Shown here: piece by piece, positions 14,459 through 21,967 of the stretch
Layout of the letters: every line of letters starts with the position of its first letter
Position numbering within the stretch: the first letter of the stretch is position 1
NCBI GenBank assembly: GCA_964353405.1
Contig: CAYGWJ010000257.1
Coordinates: 1-40,920, forward strand
From: JBGLNJ01 sp964353405
GTDB taxonomy: Bacteria; Chloroflexota; Anaerolineae; Fen-1058
DNA: 40,920 nucleotides
Direction of reading: 5' to 3'
Program-made: the position numbers and the translations under genes
The notes under the pieces: model-generated
Told to the model about the DNA's origin: nothing
Seen by the model: the letters and a program-made list of their open reading frames with translations, nothing else
Databases searched by the model: none

Positions 14459-15796
14459 TCACACCAGCAACCGATAGGGGTTCTCGAGCAATTCTTGGAG
14501 TGATCGCATAAACTCGGCGCCTGGCGCGCCATCAACCAGGCGATGATCTATCGTCAGGCTCAACACCATCATCTTGCGCCGCGCGATTTGATCCTCGTGA
14601 ACGACGACTCGTTCGGCGATGCGGCCCATGCCCAGGATCGCGGCCTCGGGCGCGTTGATGATGGGCGTAAAGCCGTCAATGCCATAGTTGCCCAGGTTCG
14701 TGAGGGTGAAGGTGCTGCCTGTCACCTCGTCCACCGACAAGGTGTTGTCCCGCGCCCCTTGCGCCAGCCGTCGCACCTCTTGAGCGATCTCGGGCACAGA
14801 CCGCCGGTCGGCATCGCGCACGACGGGGACAATCAGCCCGTCTTGCAGCGCCACGGCGACGCCGATGTGAATGGATTCCAGTTGGTGAATCTCGTCGCCG
14901 ACGAGGGTTGCATTCAGGATCGGATGACGCTTGAGCGTCTTGGCGACGGCCTTGACCAGCAGATCCGTATACGTCAGCTCAAAATCGGCCTTGACCTGTT
15001 CACGCAGCTTGACCAACTCGGTCGCATCCACTTCGATCATCATCGTCAGTTGAGCCATGTTGTGGAGGCTTTCAACCATGTGCTCGGCAATCGCTTGGCG
15101 CATTCCCACAAAGGGGATGACGCGGGCCGCGAGCGGCGCTGCGGTCGGCGCGGCTGCGGCCGGGGCCTGGCCCCGTGCCTCAAAGGCCAACACATCTTGC
15201 TCGGTAATCCGTCCGCCAGTGCCCGTGCCGGGTATCTCGGCCAGTCTCAGCCCACGCTGCTCGGCGAGCTTGCGAGCCGCCGAGGTCGCCAGTGCCTCGA
15301 CAGGCGCGGCAGCCGGCGTACTCGCTTCGATAAAGCGCGTCACGTCAGCCTCCGTCACCATGCCCTCTGCCCCGGTACCCTTGACTTGTGCCAGGTCAAC
15401 GCCTTTTTCCTTTGCCAATCGGCGGGCGGCGGGCGAAGCCGGCACAAAGCCGGTTTTAGCGGGGGGTGGGACAGACGGCGCAGAGGGTGTAGCCGGTGTG
15501 GGAGTGGCGGCAACGCCAGCGGCCGGCGCCATTGCTACTTCGACGGCCGGGAGCGGCTCACCTGGCGCAGTGATAAAGGCAAGGGTCGCATTGATAGGAC
15601 GCGTTTCTTTTTCCCGAACCACAATCCGCAAGATGCCGGCTTCGGGGGCCGTCAATTTATAGGTGATCTTTTTGCTCATGATGACGGCGATCTCTTCGTC
15701 CTTCTTGACCTGGTCGCCGTCGCGCTTGTTCCACTTGGCGACAACCCCTTCGGCCATCGCCATGCCCAGCTTGGGCATGATAATCTTGCTTGCCAT
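14459..15796 (-). CDS. acoC: E2 dihydrolipoamide acyltransferase, acetoin dehydrogenase type
   Basis: 445 aa, core subunit of the dehydrogenase complex that transfers the acyl group from lipoate to CoA. One lipoyl domain (1-80) carries the lysine in IMSKKITYKLTAPEAG (~K42/43). An Ala/Pro linker leads to two peripheral-subunit-binding domains, SPAARRLAKEKGVDLAQVKG (~119) and TSAARKLAEQRGLRLAEIPG (~168). The catalytic domain (~220-445) ends with TIDHRLVDGAPGAEF, holding the active His and Asp. Most E2 proteins have only one binding domain, so the second is notable. The ATG follows GGGAGGAACTGAGCT and lies 3 bases after the acoX stop. Acetoin is the likely substrate because acoX is adjacent; pyruvate is an alternative. 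Confidence 0.92.
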   Translation of the reverse strand: MASKIIMPKLGMAMAEGVVAKWNKRDGDQVKKDEEIAVIMSKKITYKLTAPEAGILRIVVREKETRPINATLAFITAPGEPLPAVEVAMAPAAGVAATPTPATPSAPSVPPPAKTGFVPASPAARRLAKEKGVDLAQVKGTGAEGMVTEADVTRFIEASTPAAAPVEALATSAARKLAEQRGLRLAEIPGTGTGGRITEQDVLAFEARGQAPAAAAPTAAPLAARVIPFVGMRQAIAEHMVESLHNMAQLTMMIEVDATELVKLREQVKADFELTYTDLLVKAVAKTLKRHPILNATLVGDEIHQLESIHIGVAVALQDGLIVPVVRDADRRSVPEIAQEVRRLAQGARDNTLSVDEVTGSTFTLTNLGNYGIDGFTPIINAPEAAILGMGRIAERVVVHEDQIARRKMMVLSLTIDHRLVDGAPGAEFMRSLQELLENPYRLLV

Positions 15797-15799
15797 AGC

Positions 15800-16807
15800 T
15801 CAGTTCCTCCCAGTCGCAGTCCCAAGCCGCTCAAAGACCTTGCGGCGAGTGGCCTCTTCCATGCAGCCGGCAATATCCACGACGCGCGGGCCGCCATTTG
15901 TCAATCGGACGGTGATGGTTCGCGTGCCGTACACTTCGATGGTGCGTTCGCCGTCGAGGGCGATGGTGCAAGGATCGGAGCTCAACGTCACCTCGCTCCC
16001 CACGGGGATCAGGTGATACTCTCGAATGGGAATGCGCGTGACCAGGCCCGGCCCCATCGGCGCGAGCACCTGTGTGCCGCCGGGGCCAATCGCCAGGTAC
16101 ATGCCCTGTCCATCTCGTGCGCCCAATGCCTGCAGACAACTGCCGAGCGACGACAGGCCGATGCTGCCCGGCTCGGCGCGCGCCAGGACGATCTCTTGAA
16201 TGTTGCCCGGGTTCCAGATCGCCCGCGTGCCAATCCACAGATCACAACTGGTGGCGACATCCACCAGCGCCATATCCGCCAGCTCGCCGTCAATGCGCAC
16301 GTCCAACCGCTTGGCTCGATAGGTCACTGCCTCCGCGTCCACATGACCCAGGGCGACCAATCCGGCCGCCAGCCCCGCGACGGTGCTCTCGACCATGACG
16401 GGAAAGACATTGTTGGTGCCGGTCGAGATCGGGACGATGGGGACCTGGCCGCAGCCTTTTGCCACGACGCGATTCGTGCCATCGCCGCCCAAGACCACAA
16501 TGCTCCCGGCCTCCATCTCACACAGGCGTCTTGCCGCCGTGGTCGAATCTTCATCGCTGGACGTCATCGGCATGTTCAGAATTTCCGCGTGAACTGAAGA
16601 CAGCTTTAACCCATCCAGCGACCTTTCGCCGATGCCATAGTAATCGGGCATGATGCACACCTGCTCCACGCCGACGGCATCCAGGGCCAGCAACACTCGC
16701 TGCAAAATATTGACCTTTTCGTTGTTATCGAACACGGAAGCGTGAGCGACCAGGCGGCGAATGTCCTTGCCCGAGGCCGGATTGGCAATGATCCCTACAC
16801 ACGACAT
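15800..16807 (-). CDS. acoX: Acetoin catabolism protein AcoX (NAD-kinase-like)
   Basis: 335 aa; the ATG at 16807 follows GGAGGGG. The N-terminus GIIANPASGKDIRRLVAHASVFDNNEK and the nucleotide-binding GSIVVLGGDGTNRVVAKG (~residue 108) place it in the AcoX branch of the ATP-NAD kinase superfamily, followed by PISTGTNNVFP. AcoX proteins are encoded with acetoin dehydrogenases but their biochemical role is unsettled. The gene lies between E1 beta and E2, which is the strongest sign that this complex acts on acetoin. A 12-base-arm palindrome sits in the gap to acoB. Confidence 0.88.
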   Translation of the reverse strand: MSCVGIIANPASGKDIRRLVAHASVFDNNEKVNILQRVLLALDAVGVEQVCIMPDYYGIGERSLDGLKLSSVHAEILNMPMTSSDEDSTTAARRLCEMEAGSIVVLGGDGTNRVVAKGCGQVPIVPISTGTNNVFPVMVESTVAGLAAGLVALGHVDAEAVTYRAKRLDVRIDGELADMALVDVATSCDLWIGTRAIWNPGNIQEIVLARAEPGSIGLSSLGSCLQALGARDGQGMYLAIGPGGTQVLAPMGPGLVTRIPIREYHLIPVGSEVTLSSDPCTIALDGERTIEVYGTRTITVRLTNGGPRVVDIAGCMEEATRRKVFERLGTATGRN

Positions 16808-16824
16808 GGCGTGCCCCTCCAAAA

Positions 16825-16852
16825 GCAGGGGCGAGGTGTGCCTCGCCCCTGC
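16825..16852. repeat. Palindrome between acoB and acoX
   Basis: Perfect 12-base arms GCAGGGGCGAGG and CCTCGCCCCTGC separated by TGTG. No T-run adjoins it, so it is unlikely to be a simple terminator within the operon. It resembles the other GYAGGG-ended palindromes in the window and lies just ahead of the acoX ribosome-binding site. Confidence 0.75.
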
Positions 16853-16873
16853 GACCGTTACGCAATCACACTG

Positions 16874-17893
16874 CTATGCTACAGCCGCTTTGACAGCGGC
16901 GACGATCTGGGCCGGGCCGGGGATGTAGGCATCCTCCAGCGGCGGGCTGAACGGCACCGGCGTGTGCGGCGCAGTGACCGTTCGTGGCGCCGAGTCCAGG
17001 TAGGCAAAGGCCTGCTGCGCGGCCAGCGTGACAATGTCATTGGCAACGCTGCAGCGCGGATTGTCCTCGTCTACGACCACCAGCCGGTGCGTCTTTTTGA
17101 CCGATTCGAGGATCGTGCTCTCGTCCAGCGGCGAGAGGCTCTGCGGGTCAACCACTTCGACGTCAACGCCATCCTTGGCCAGCTCTTCCGCCGCTTGCAT
17201 GGCAAACGTCCTCATGCGGCCGATGGCGACGACGGTGGCATCCTTGCCGGGGCGGGCGATCTCGGCCTTGCCCAGCGGGACGATATATTCGCCCTCGGGC
17301 ACCGGCCCGGACGAGTCGAGCAGCACGAGGTGCTCAAAGAAAATCACGGGGTCATCGTCGCGGATGGCCGCCGTGAGCAGCCCTTTGGCATTCGCAGGTG
17401 TAGACGGCGCGACAACCTTGAGGCCCGGCATGTGCACAAAGACCGAATACAGGACCGCCGAGTGCTGCGCCGCCGCGCGAAAGCCCGCGCCGTACAGTGT
17501 GCGGATCACCACCGGCACTTTGGCCTTGCCGCCGAACATGTAACGCATCTTGCCGCCCTGGTTGTAAATCTGATCCATGCACACGCCGAAAAAGTCTACG
17601 AACATCAATTCGGCGATGGGACGCAAACCGGTCGAAGCCGCACCGACCGCCGCGCCGATAAAGGACGACTCGCTGATGGGCGTGTCCCGGATGCGGTTCC
17701 GGCCAAACTCTTGAACCAGGCCCTTGGTGACACCCAGGTCACCGCCCCACGCTTCCTCACCCTTTGCCTCCAGGTGAGTGCCCGCGCCGCCGGCTACATC
17801 CTCGCCCATCAGGATCACGGTGGGGTCCCGACGCATTTCCAACCGAATCGCCTCGTTGATCGCTTCACGATAGGTAATGGTCCGAGTAGTCAT
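16874..17893 (-). CDS. acoB: TPP-dependent acetoin/2-oxo acid dehydrogenase E1 beta
   Basis: 339 aa; the ATG at 17893 follows AGGAGGATTTCC, 10 bases after the acoA stop. It forms the E1 heterotetramer with the alpha subunit and helps bind thiamine diphosphate. Family signatures are TITYREAINEAIRLEMRRDP, VILMGEDVAGGAGTH, RIRDTPISESSFIGAAVGAA, the VDFFGVCMDQIYNQGGKMRYM segment, and a C-terminal transketolase domain with ATVVAIGRM and VVDPQSLSPLDE. Length is normal for the family. Encoded in the acoA-acoB-acoX-acoC order. Confidence 0.93.
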   Translation of the reverse strand: MTTRTITYREAINEAIRLEMRRDPTVILMGEDVAGGAGTHLEAKGEEAWGGDLGVTKGLVQEFGRNRIRDTPISESSFIGAAVGAASTGLRPIAELMFVDFFGVCMDQIYNQGGKMRYMFGGKAKVPVVIRTLYGAGFRAAAQHSAVLYSVFVHMPGLKVVAPSTPANAKGLLTAAIRDDDPVIFFEHLVLLDSSGPVPEGEYIVPLGKAEIARPGKDATVVAIGRMRTFAMQAAEELAKDGVDVEVVDPQSLSPLDESTILESVKKTHRLVVVDEDNPRCSVANDIVTLAAQQAFAYLDSAPRTVTAPHTPVPFSPPLEDAYIPGPAQIVAAVKAAVA

Positions 17894-17903
17894 GGAAATC
17901 CTC

Positions 17904-18872
17904 CTAGTAGCTCACATACACATCGGTCAGGATCGCGTCCAGGGCCGGATAGGGCGATTGTTCGGCGAATTGGACAGCATCTTCAATGGTCTTTTTGGCG
18001 CGCGCGTCAACCTCGGCCAATTCGGCTTCCGAAAGCAATTGGCGGTCGACCACGCGCTTGGCGAACTGGTCAATCGGGTCGCGCGCTTTTTGCCTGGCCT
18101 TGTCTTCTTCCGTGTAATAACTCAGGTTATCGCCCTGGAAGTGACCATAGTAGCGGAACGCCTTGCACTCGATGAGAGTCGGACCTTCGCCGCGCCGCGC
18201 CCGCGCGATGGCCTCGCCGGCGGCCTCGTATACAGCAAAGAGATCAGTGCCGTCCACGCCAAAGCCCGGCATGCTGTACGCCGTCGCCCGGTCGGCAATG
18301 TCCTGTGCGGCGCAGTGATACTGAGTGGGCGTCGTCTGGGCAAAGCCGTTATTTTCGCAGACAAAGATCACGGGCAGCTTCCAGATGGACGCCAGGTTCA
18401 TGGACTCGTGCATCGTGCCCTGCTCGGAGGCGCCATCACCAAAGAAGCAGATGGTCACCTGGTCCGTGCCTTTGACCTTGGCCGTCAGGCCCGCGCCGCA
18501 GGCCAACGGGCCGCCCGCGCCCACAATGCCATTCGCGCCCAGCATGCCCTTGTCCACGTCGGCAATGTGCATCGAGCCACCCTTGCCATTGCACGAGCCG
18601 GTCGCTTTGCCGTACAACTCGGCCATCATCGCGTTGATGTCAACGCCCTTGGAGATGCAGTGGCCGTGGCCGCGGTGCGTCGAGGTGATGAAATCGCGGT
18701 CGGTCAGCAGGGCGCACATTCCGACGGCGATGGCCTCTTCGCAGGCGTACAGGTGCACAAAGCCGGGCACCTTGCCCTGCGCGAATAGATCGGCGGCCCG
18801 GTTCTCGAACTCGCGGATGAGCCGCATACGCTCATAGATCCAGAGCAGTTTGTCTTTGGTCAGCTCGGTCAT
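17904..18872 (-). CDS. acoA: TPP-dependent acetoin/2-oxo acid dehydrogenase E1 alpha
   Basis: 322 aa; the ATG at 18872 follows GGGAGGATCATC. It carries the thiamine-diphosphate motif starting GDGASEQGTMHESMNLA and ending FVCENN (~residues 160-190), plus STHRGHGHCISKG and GKGGSMHIAD, which are typical of E1 alpha subunits. With E1 beta it decarboxylates or cleaves the substrate and acylates the lipoyl group of E2. The SDR gene lies 130 bases upstream. Confidence 0.93.
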   Translation of the reverse strand: MTELTKDKLLWIYERMRLIREFENRAADLFAQGKVPGFVHLYACEEAIAVGMCALLTDRDFITSTHRGHGHCISKGVDINAMMAELYGKATGSCNGKGGSMHIADVDKGMLGANGIVGAGGPLACGAGLTAKVKGTDQVTICFFGDGASEQGTMHESMNLASIWKLPVIFVCENNGFAQTTPTQYHCAAQDIADRATAYSMPGFGVDGTDLFAVYEAAGEAIARARRGEGPTLIECKAFRYYGHFQGDNLSYYTEEDKARQKARDPIDQFAKRVVDRQLLSEAELAEVDARAKKTIEDAVQFAEQSPYPALDAILTDVYVSY

Positions 18873-19002
18873 GATGATCCTCCCTTTGTATCTTGACAAT
18901 GTTAGATTTGAACTCTCGTTCAGCCAGGGTCAGCGGGCAGGTCAGGACAGGCAACTCCTCCCAGTCGCCAGGCCCGACCATCGTGTTGCTATCCACGCAG
19001 GA

Positions 19003-19797
19003 CTAGACGCATACCTTCACCATTCCTCCATCTACATTGATCGCCTGGCCGGTGATATACTTGGCCTTGTCAGAAGCCAAGAAGGCCACCATGTTCGCAA
19101 TGTCCTCCGGCGCGCCGTGGTGTCCCAGGGGAATGTTCTGCTGGGCATACCAGTTGATGGCATCTGGGCTCGACATCCCGACGAGCTTGCCGAGTTGCTC
19201 GCCTAATCCTCCAGGGCCTTCCCACAACAGCGTGCGAATAGGCCCAGGGCAGACCGCGTTCACCAGGATGTTGTCTTTAGCCAGATAGTTTGACAGGTCC
19301 TTGGTGTACATGATCACAGCCGCTTTGATGGCATCATAGTCAACCAGGCCGCCCGGCTGCTTACCAAAGACCGAGGAAATATTAATGATCCTTCCTCCAC
19401 CCTGCTTGCGCATGTAGGGGATGACCTCCCTGGCGCAACGCATCACACCGAACAGCATCAAGTCCAGGTTGCGCTGGAATTCGTCATCGGGCAAGGTCAG
19501 CAGGTCGCTCAGGCGGCCGGTGCCGGCGTTGTTGACCAGGATGTCAATGCGCCCGAACCTCTCGGCCGTCTTGGCGACAAAGCCCTTAATTTCCTCCAGC
19601 CGGGTGACATCTGCCTCTATGCCGAGTACCTGGCCCAAGGCGCCGATCTGTTTAGCAGCTTGGTCCACCGCCTCTTGGCCCAGGGCACAGAAGGCAATAT
19701 GGCATCCTTCCTGGATCAGCGCCAAGGCACAGGCCATACCGATACCTTGGCTGCCTCCCGTAATCACTGCAACTTTATCTTTTAGACCGAGATCCAT
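19003..19797 (-). CDS. Short-chain dehydrogenase/reductase
   Basis: 264 aa; the ATG at 19797 follows GCGGAGGTGACAGAA. Classical SDR: cofactor motif TGGSQGIG (~residue 12), NNAG (~90), the catalytic Ser in NISSVFG, and YDAIK with the Tyr-Lys pair. It ends INVDGGMVKVCV. Such enzymes reduce ketones or oxidise alcohols with NAD(P)H. Beside acetoin-dehydrogenase genes, an acetoin/butanediol or diacetyl oxidoreductase is plausible, but FabG-like 3-oxoacyl reductases look the same at this level. Confidence 0.85.
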   Translation of the reverse strand: MDLGLKDKVAVITGGSQGIGMACALALIQEGCHIAFCALGQEAVDQAAKQIGALGQVLGIEADVTRLEEIKGFVAKTAERFGRIDILVNNAGTGRLSDLLTLPDDEFQRNLDLMLFGVMRCAREVIPYMRKQGGGRIINISSVFGKQPGGLVDYDAIKAAVIMYTKDLSNYLAKDNILVNAVCPGPIRTLLWEGPGGLGEQLGKLVGMSSPDAINWYAQQNIPLGHHGAPEDIANMVAFLASDKAKYITGQAINVDGGMVKVCV

Positions 19798-19908
19798 TTC
19801 TGTCACCTCCGCATGACGTCTTCTTTGGCCCATTCATACGACGTTTAGTACTTGCCGCACACCTCCTTTCTGGATAGCGGTGGTGCTCCTCGATCAACGG
19901 GCAAGCGT

Positions 19909-19937
19909 CGAGCTGAGCGCCAAAAGCGCCCAGCTCG
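19909..19937. other. Stem-loop between DUF6506 and SDR genes
   Basis: Twelve-base arms CGAGCTGAGCGC and GCGCCCAGCTCG with one mismatch and a CAAAA loop, directly after the DUF6506 stop. On the plus strand it is followed by ATCTTTTA; on the minus strand, the direction of the operon, there is no T-run. It may stabilise or partly terminate the upstream transcript. Confidence 0.45.
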
Positions 19938-19942
19938 ATCTT

Positions 19943-20248
19943 TTACCCAAAGAGCGCGTCTCCGCTTTTGCCTTCCAGGCCGGGATGGCAATCGAAGCGG
20001 ACTACACCGACCGCAGCCTTGCCCTGAACCGCCTTGACGATGCGGGCCACGCCGGCGTGCCCAAAGCCGCCGCACAACTCGATGGCCGCGATGCCTTCTG
20101 CAACCAGGTCTTGCGCCACTTGTTCAGCCTGGCAATAGTTCTGCGCGGCCACCACCGTCAACTCTACGGCGGGTGTGATCACCTTCGCGCGGTGAACGGC
20201 CGGATCTACCTCCGGCGCGACAAAAATGAAAGCCGCCTTGAGCGCCAT
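19943..20248 (-). CDS. DUF6506-family protein
   Basis: 101 aa; the ATG at 20248 follows CGGAGGCGAAT. Recognised as DUF6506 by LKAAFIFVAPEVDP at the start, IAAIELCGGFGHAGVARI in the middle, and VGVVRFDCHPGLEGKSG near the end. No function is established. The pattern FGHAGVARI...RFDCHPG suggests a small alpha/beta protein with a possible metal or nucleophile site (His, Cys), but that is only a visual impression. It is the first gene of the long minus-strand cluster, downstream of the predicted promoter at 20424-20452. Confidence 0.75.
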   Translation of the reverse strand: MALKAAFIFVAPEVDPAVHRAKVITPAVELTVVAAQNYCQAEQVAQDLVAEGIAAIELCGGFGHAGVARIVKAVQGKAAVGVVRFDCHPGLEGKSGDALFG

Positions 20249-20423
20249 ATTCGCCTCCGTTGTGATGGGTTGGTGGAACAGAGATTACTTGACTGGTCAC
20301 ATTTTCGCTTGGGCGCGAATGCCTGTCTTGCTGTAGACCTGCTGAACCCTGTAAACCTGACGAAACTGAACCGGCTCTGGAGATTCTGACTAAAAAAAAC
20401 GAGGTCTGGAAGTATATAGTTTT

Positions 20424-20452
20424 AGTATACCACAATTGACAGGCTGCGGCAA
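20424..20452 (-). promoter_or_regulatory. Predicted sigma70-type promoter of the lipoyl/aco cluster
   Basis: Read on the minus strand: -35 TTGCCG (20452-20447), a 17-base spacer, -10 TATACT (20429-20424). A start near 20417 would leave a ~170-base leader before the DUF6506 gene. No repressor palindrome or riboswitch was recognised in that leader. Confidence 0.5.
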
Positions 20453-20494
20453 TGATATCCGGTTCGTTCCCTACCCACCAACTGCAATTCCTTG

Positions 20495-20500
20495 TATAAT
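20495..20500 (+). promoter_or_regulatory. -10 box of the aminotransferase gene
   Basis: A consensus TATAAT 37 bases before the ATG at 20537. The expected -35 position has no good match to TTGACA, so either an activator is needed or the call is wrong. Confidence 0.4.
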
Positions 20501-20536
20501 GGGAACGCACCATCACCAGAGTTTGTGAGGCACGCG

Positions 20537-21937
20537 ATGACACCACAACCCGTTGACCCCCACGCCGCACAAGAGTGGCAAGCCGAAGAAAAAGCATACG
20601 TCCTGCACACCTGGACGGCGCAGAGTCAATGGAACGCGCCCACGGTGACAGGCGGCTCCGGCGCGTGGTTCTGGGACGACCAGGGCCGCCGCTACCTTGA
20701 CCTGAGCGCGATGGCCGAGTGTTCGCACCTGGGCCACCAACATCCCGCCGTCATCCAAGCCATCAAGCGCCAGGCCGAGGAGATGATGTTTGTCACTTCG
20801 GGCTGGGGCAATCGGACGCGGGCGATGCTCGCCAAAAAAGTCGTCGAGCGCGCGCAAATGCCCGGCGGCAAGGTGTTATTTGCCCTGGGCGGCGCTGAAG
20901 CGAATGAAAACGCCATCAAGATGGCGCGCTGGGTGACGGGGCGGCAAAAGGTCATCACGCGCCATCGCTCCTATCACGGCGCAACGGCGGGCGCGATGGA
21001 ACTTTCCGGCGACAGTCGCGGCTGGAACTATGCGCCCGGCCCGCCCGGAGTCGTCCACGCTCTGCCGCCCTATTGCTATCGTTGTCCCTTTGGGCTGACG
21101 TATCCGAGCTGCGGCATCCGCTGCGCCGATCACATCGCGGAACTGATCGAGTGGGAAGGCCCACAGACGGTAGCCGCGGTGCTGGTCGAGCCAGCCGCCG
21201 GAACGAACGGCATCACTGCCCCGCCGGAATACTGGCCGCGCCTGCGCGAAATCTGCGACCGTTACAGTGTGCTGCTCATTGCCGACGAAGTGATGAGCGG
21301 GTTCGGTCGAACGGGCCATTGGTTTGCGTGGCAACAACCCTCTCCCCCGGCCCCTCTCCCACAGGGCGAGGGGAGGCTCGCGCCGGACATGATGACGATG
21401 GCAAAAGGACTGACAGCCGCGTTCATGCCGCTGGGCGGAGTCGTCGTAAACAAAAAGATCGCGGATTACTTTCAAGATCACGCGCTGGAAACCGGCCTCA
21501 CCTACAGCGGTCACCCGATGTCGTGCGCGGCGGGGTTGGCGGCCCTTGAGACCTACGAGCGCGACGGGCTGGTCGAACGGAGCAAGCAACTGGGCGCGTG
21601 GCTGCACGGTCAATTGCGCGAGATGGCGGAGGATCATCCAAGTGTCGGAGATATTCGCGGGCAAGGGTTGTTCGCGCAGATCGAGTTCGTGAAGGCGAGC
21701 AAGATGCAAGACGCGCAAAGCGCGAGAGGCAAGGAGCCGCTGGCCAAGTGGCCACAGACGCCGCCGGTGCTGCGCCAGCTTGTGGCCGAGGGCCGCAAGC
21801 GCGAGATGAGCCTGGCTGTGCGCGGCAACTTGCTTGTCCTGTGTCCGCCGCTTGTCATCGAGCAAGCCGACCTGGTAATGGGGCTGCGCGTGTTGGATGA
21901 CTTGCTAGGGACGGTAGACAAGGCAGCCCAAGCATAA
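20537..21937 (+). CDS. Class III (omega) aminotransferase
   Basis: 466 aa; the ATG at 20537 has GTGAGG upstream. PLP enzyme of the ornithine/beta-alanine/taurine transaminase group: WFWDDQGRRYLDLSAMAECSHLGHQHP at the N-terminus, ALGGAEANENAIKMAR, RHRSYHGAT, IADEVMSGFGRTG with the PLP-contacting Asp, and the Schiff-base lysine in MMTMAKGLT. It transfers an amino group to pyruvate or 2-oxoglutarate; the donor is uncertain. After WFAWQQ (~residue 270) comes PSPPAPLPQGEG, encoded by a palindromic DNA element, replacing the short family loop before the PD..TMAKG strand. The ALDH gene follows 30 bases later, so the pair may degrade an amine or amino acid through an aldehyde. Confidence 0.88.
   Translation: MTPQPVDPHAAQEWQAEEKAYVLHTWTAQSQWNAPTVTGGSGAWFWDDQGRRYLDLSAMAECSHLGHQHPAVIQAIKRQAEEMMFVTSGWGNRTRAMLAKKVVERAQMPGGKVLFALGGAEANENAIKMARWVTGRQKVITRHRSYHGATAGAMELSGDSRGWNYAPGPPGVVHALPPYCYRCPFGLTYPSCGIRCADHIAELIEWEGPQTVAAVLVEPAAGTNGITAPPEYWPRLREICDRYSVLLIADEVMSGFGRTGHWFAWQQPSPPAPLPQGEGRLAPDMMTMAKGLTAAFMPLGGVVVNKKIADYFQDHALETGLTYSGHPMSCAAGLAALETYERDGLVERSKQLGAWLHGQLREMAEDHPSVGDIRGQGLFAQIEFVKASKMQDAQSARGKEPLAKWPQTPPVLRQLVAEGRKREMSLAVRGNLLVLCPPLVIEQADLVMGLRVLDDLLGTVDKAAQA
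21338..21376. repeat. Palindromic element translated in frame within the aminotransferase
   Basis: The segment contains CCCCTCTCCC (21351-21360), ACA, and GGGCGAGGGG (21364-21373), arms that pair with one mismatch. It is preceded by CCCTCTCCCCCGG. It encodes PSPPAPLPQGEG, a low-complexity insert not expected in the family, and preserves the frame. Confidence 0.8.
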
Positions 21938-21967
21938 CCCACCGGCTGAGAATAAGGAGTGAAAGCA

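Noticed and set aside
14543..16597. 684-codon plus-strand open frame
   Set aside because: It is antisense to acoC and acoX, which have strong domain matches; the open frame is a by-product of high GC.
16825..16852. Terminator between acoB and acoX
   Set aside because: A perfect hairpin but no T-run on either strand; it resembles the other palindromic elements.
16742..18175. 477-codon plus-strand open frame
   Set aside because: It is antisense to acoB and acoA and its translation is compositionally odd with no recognisable domain.
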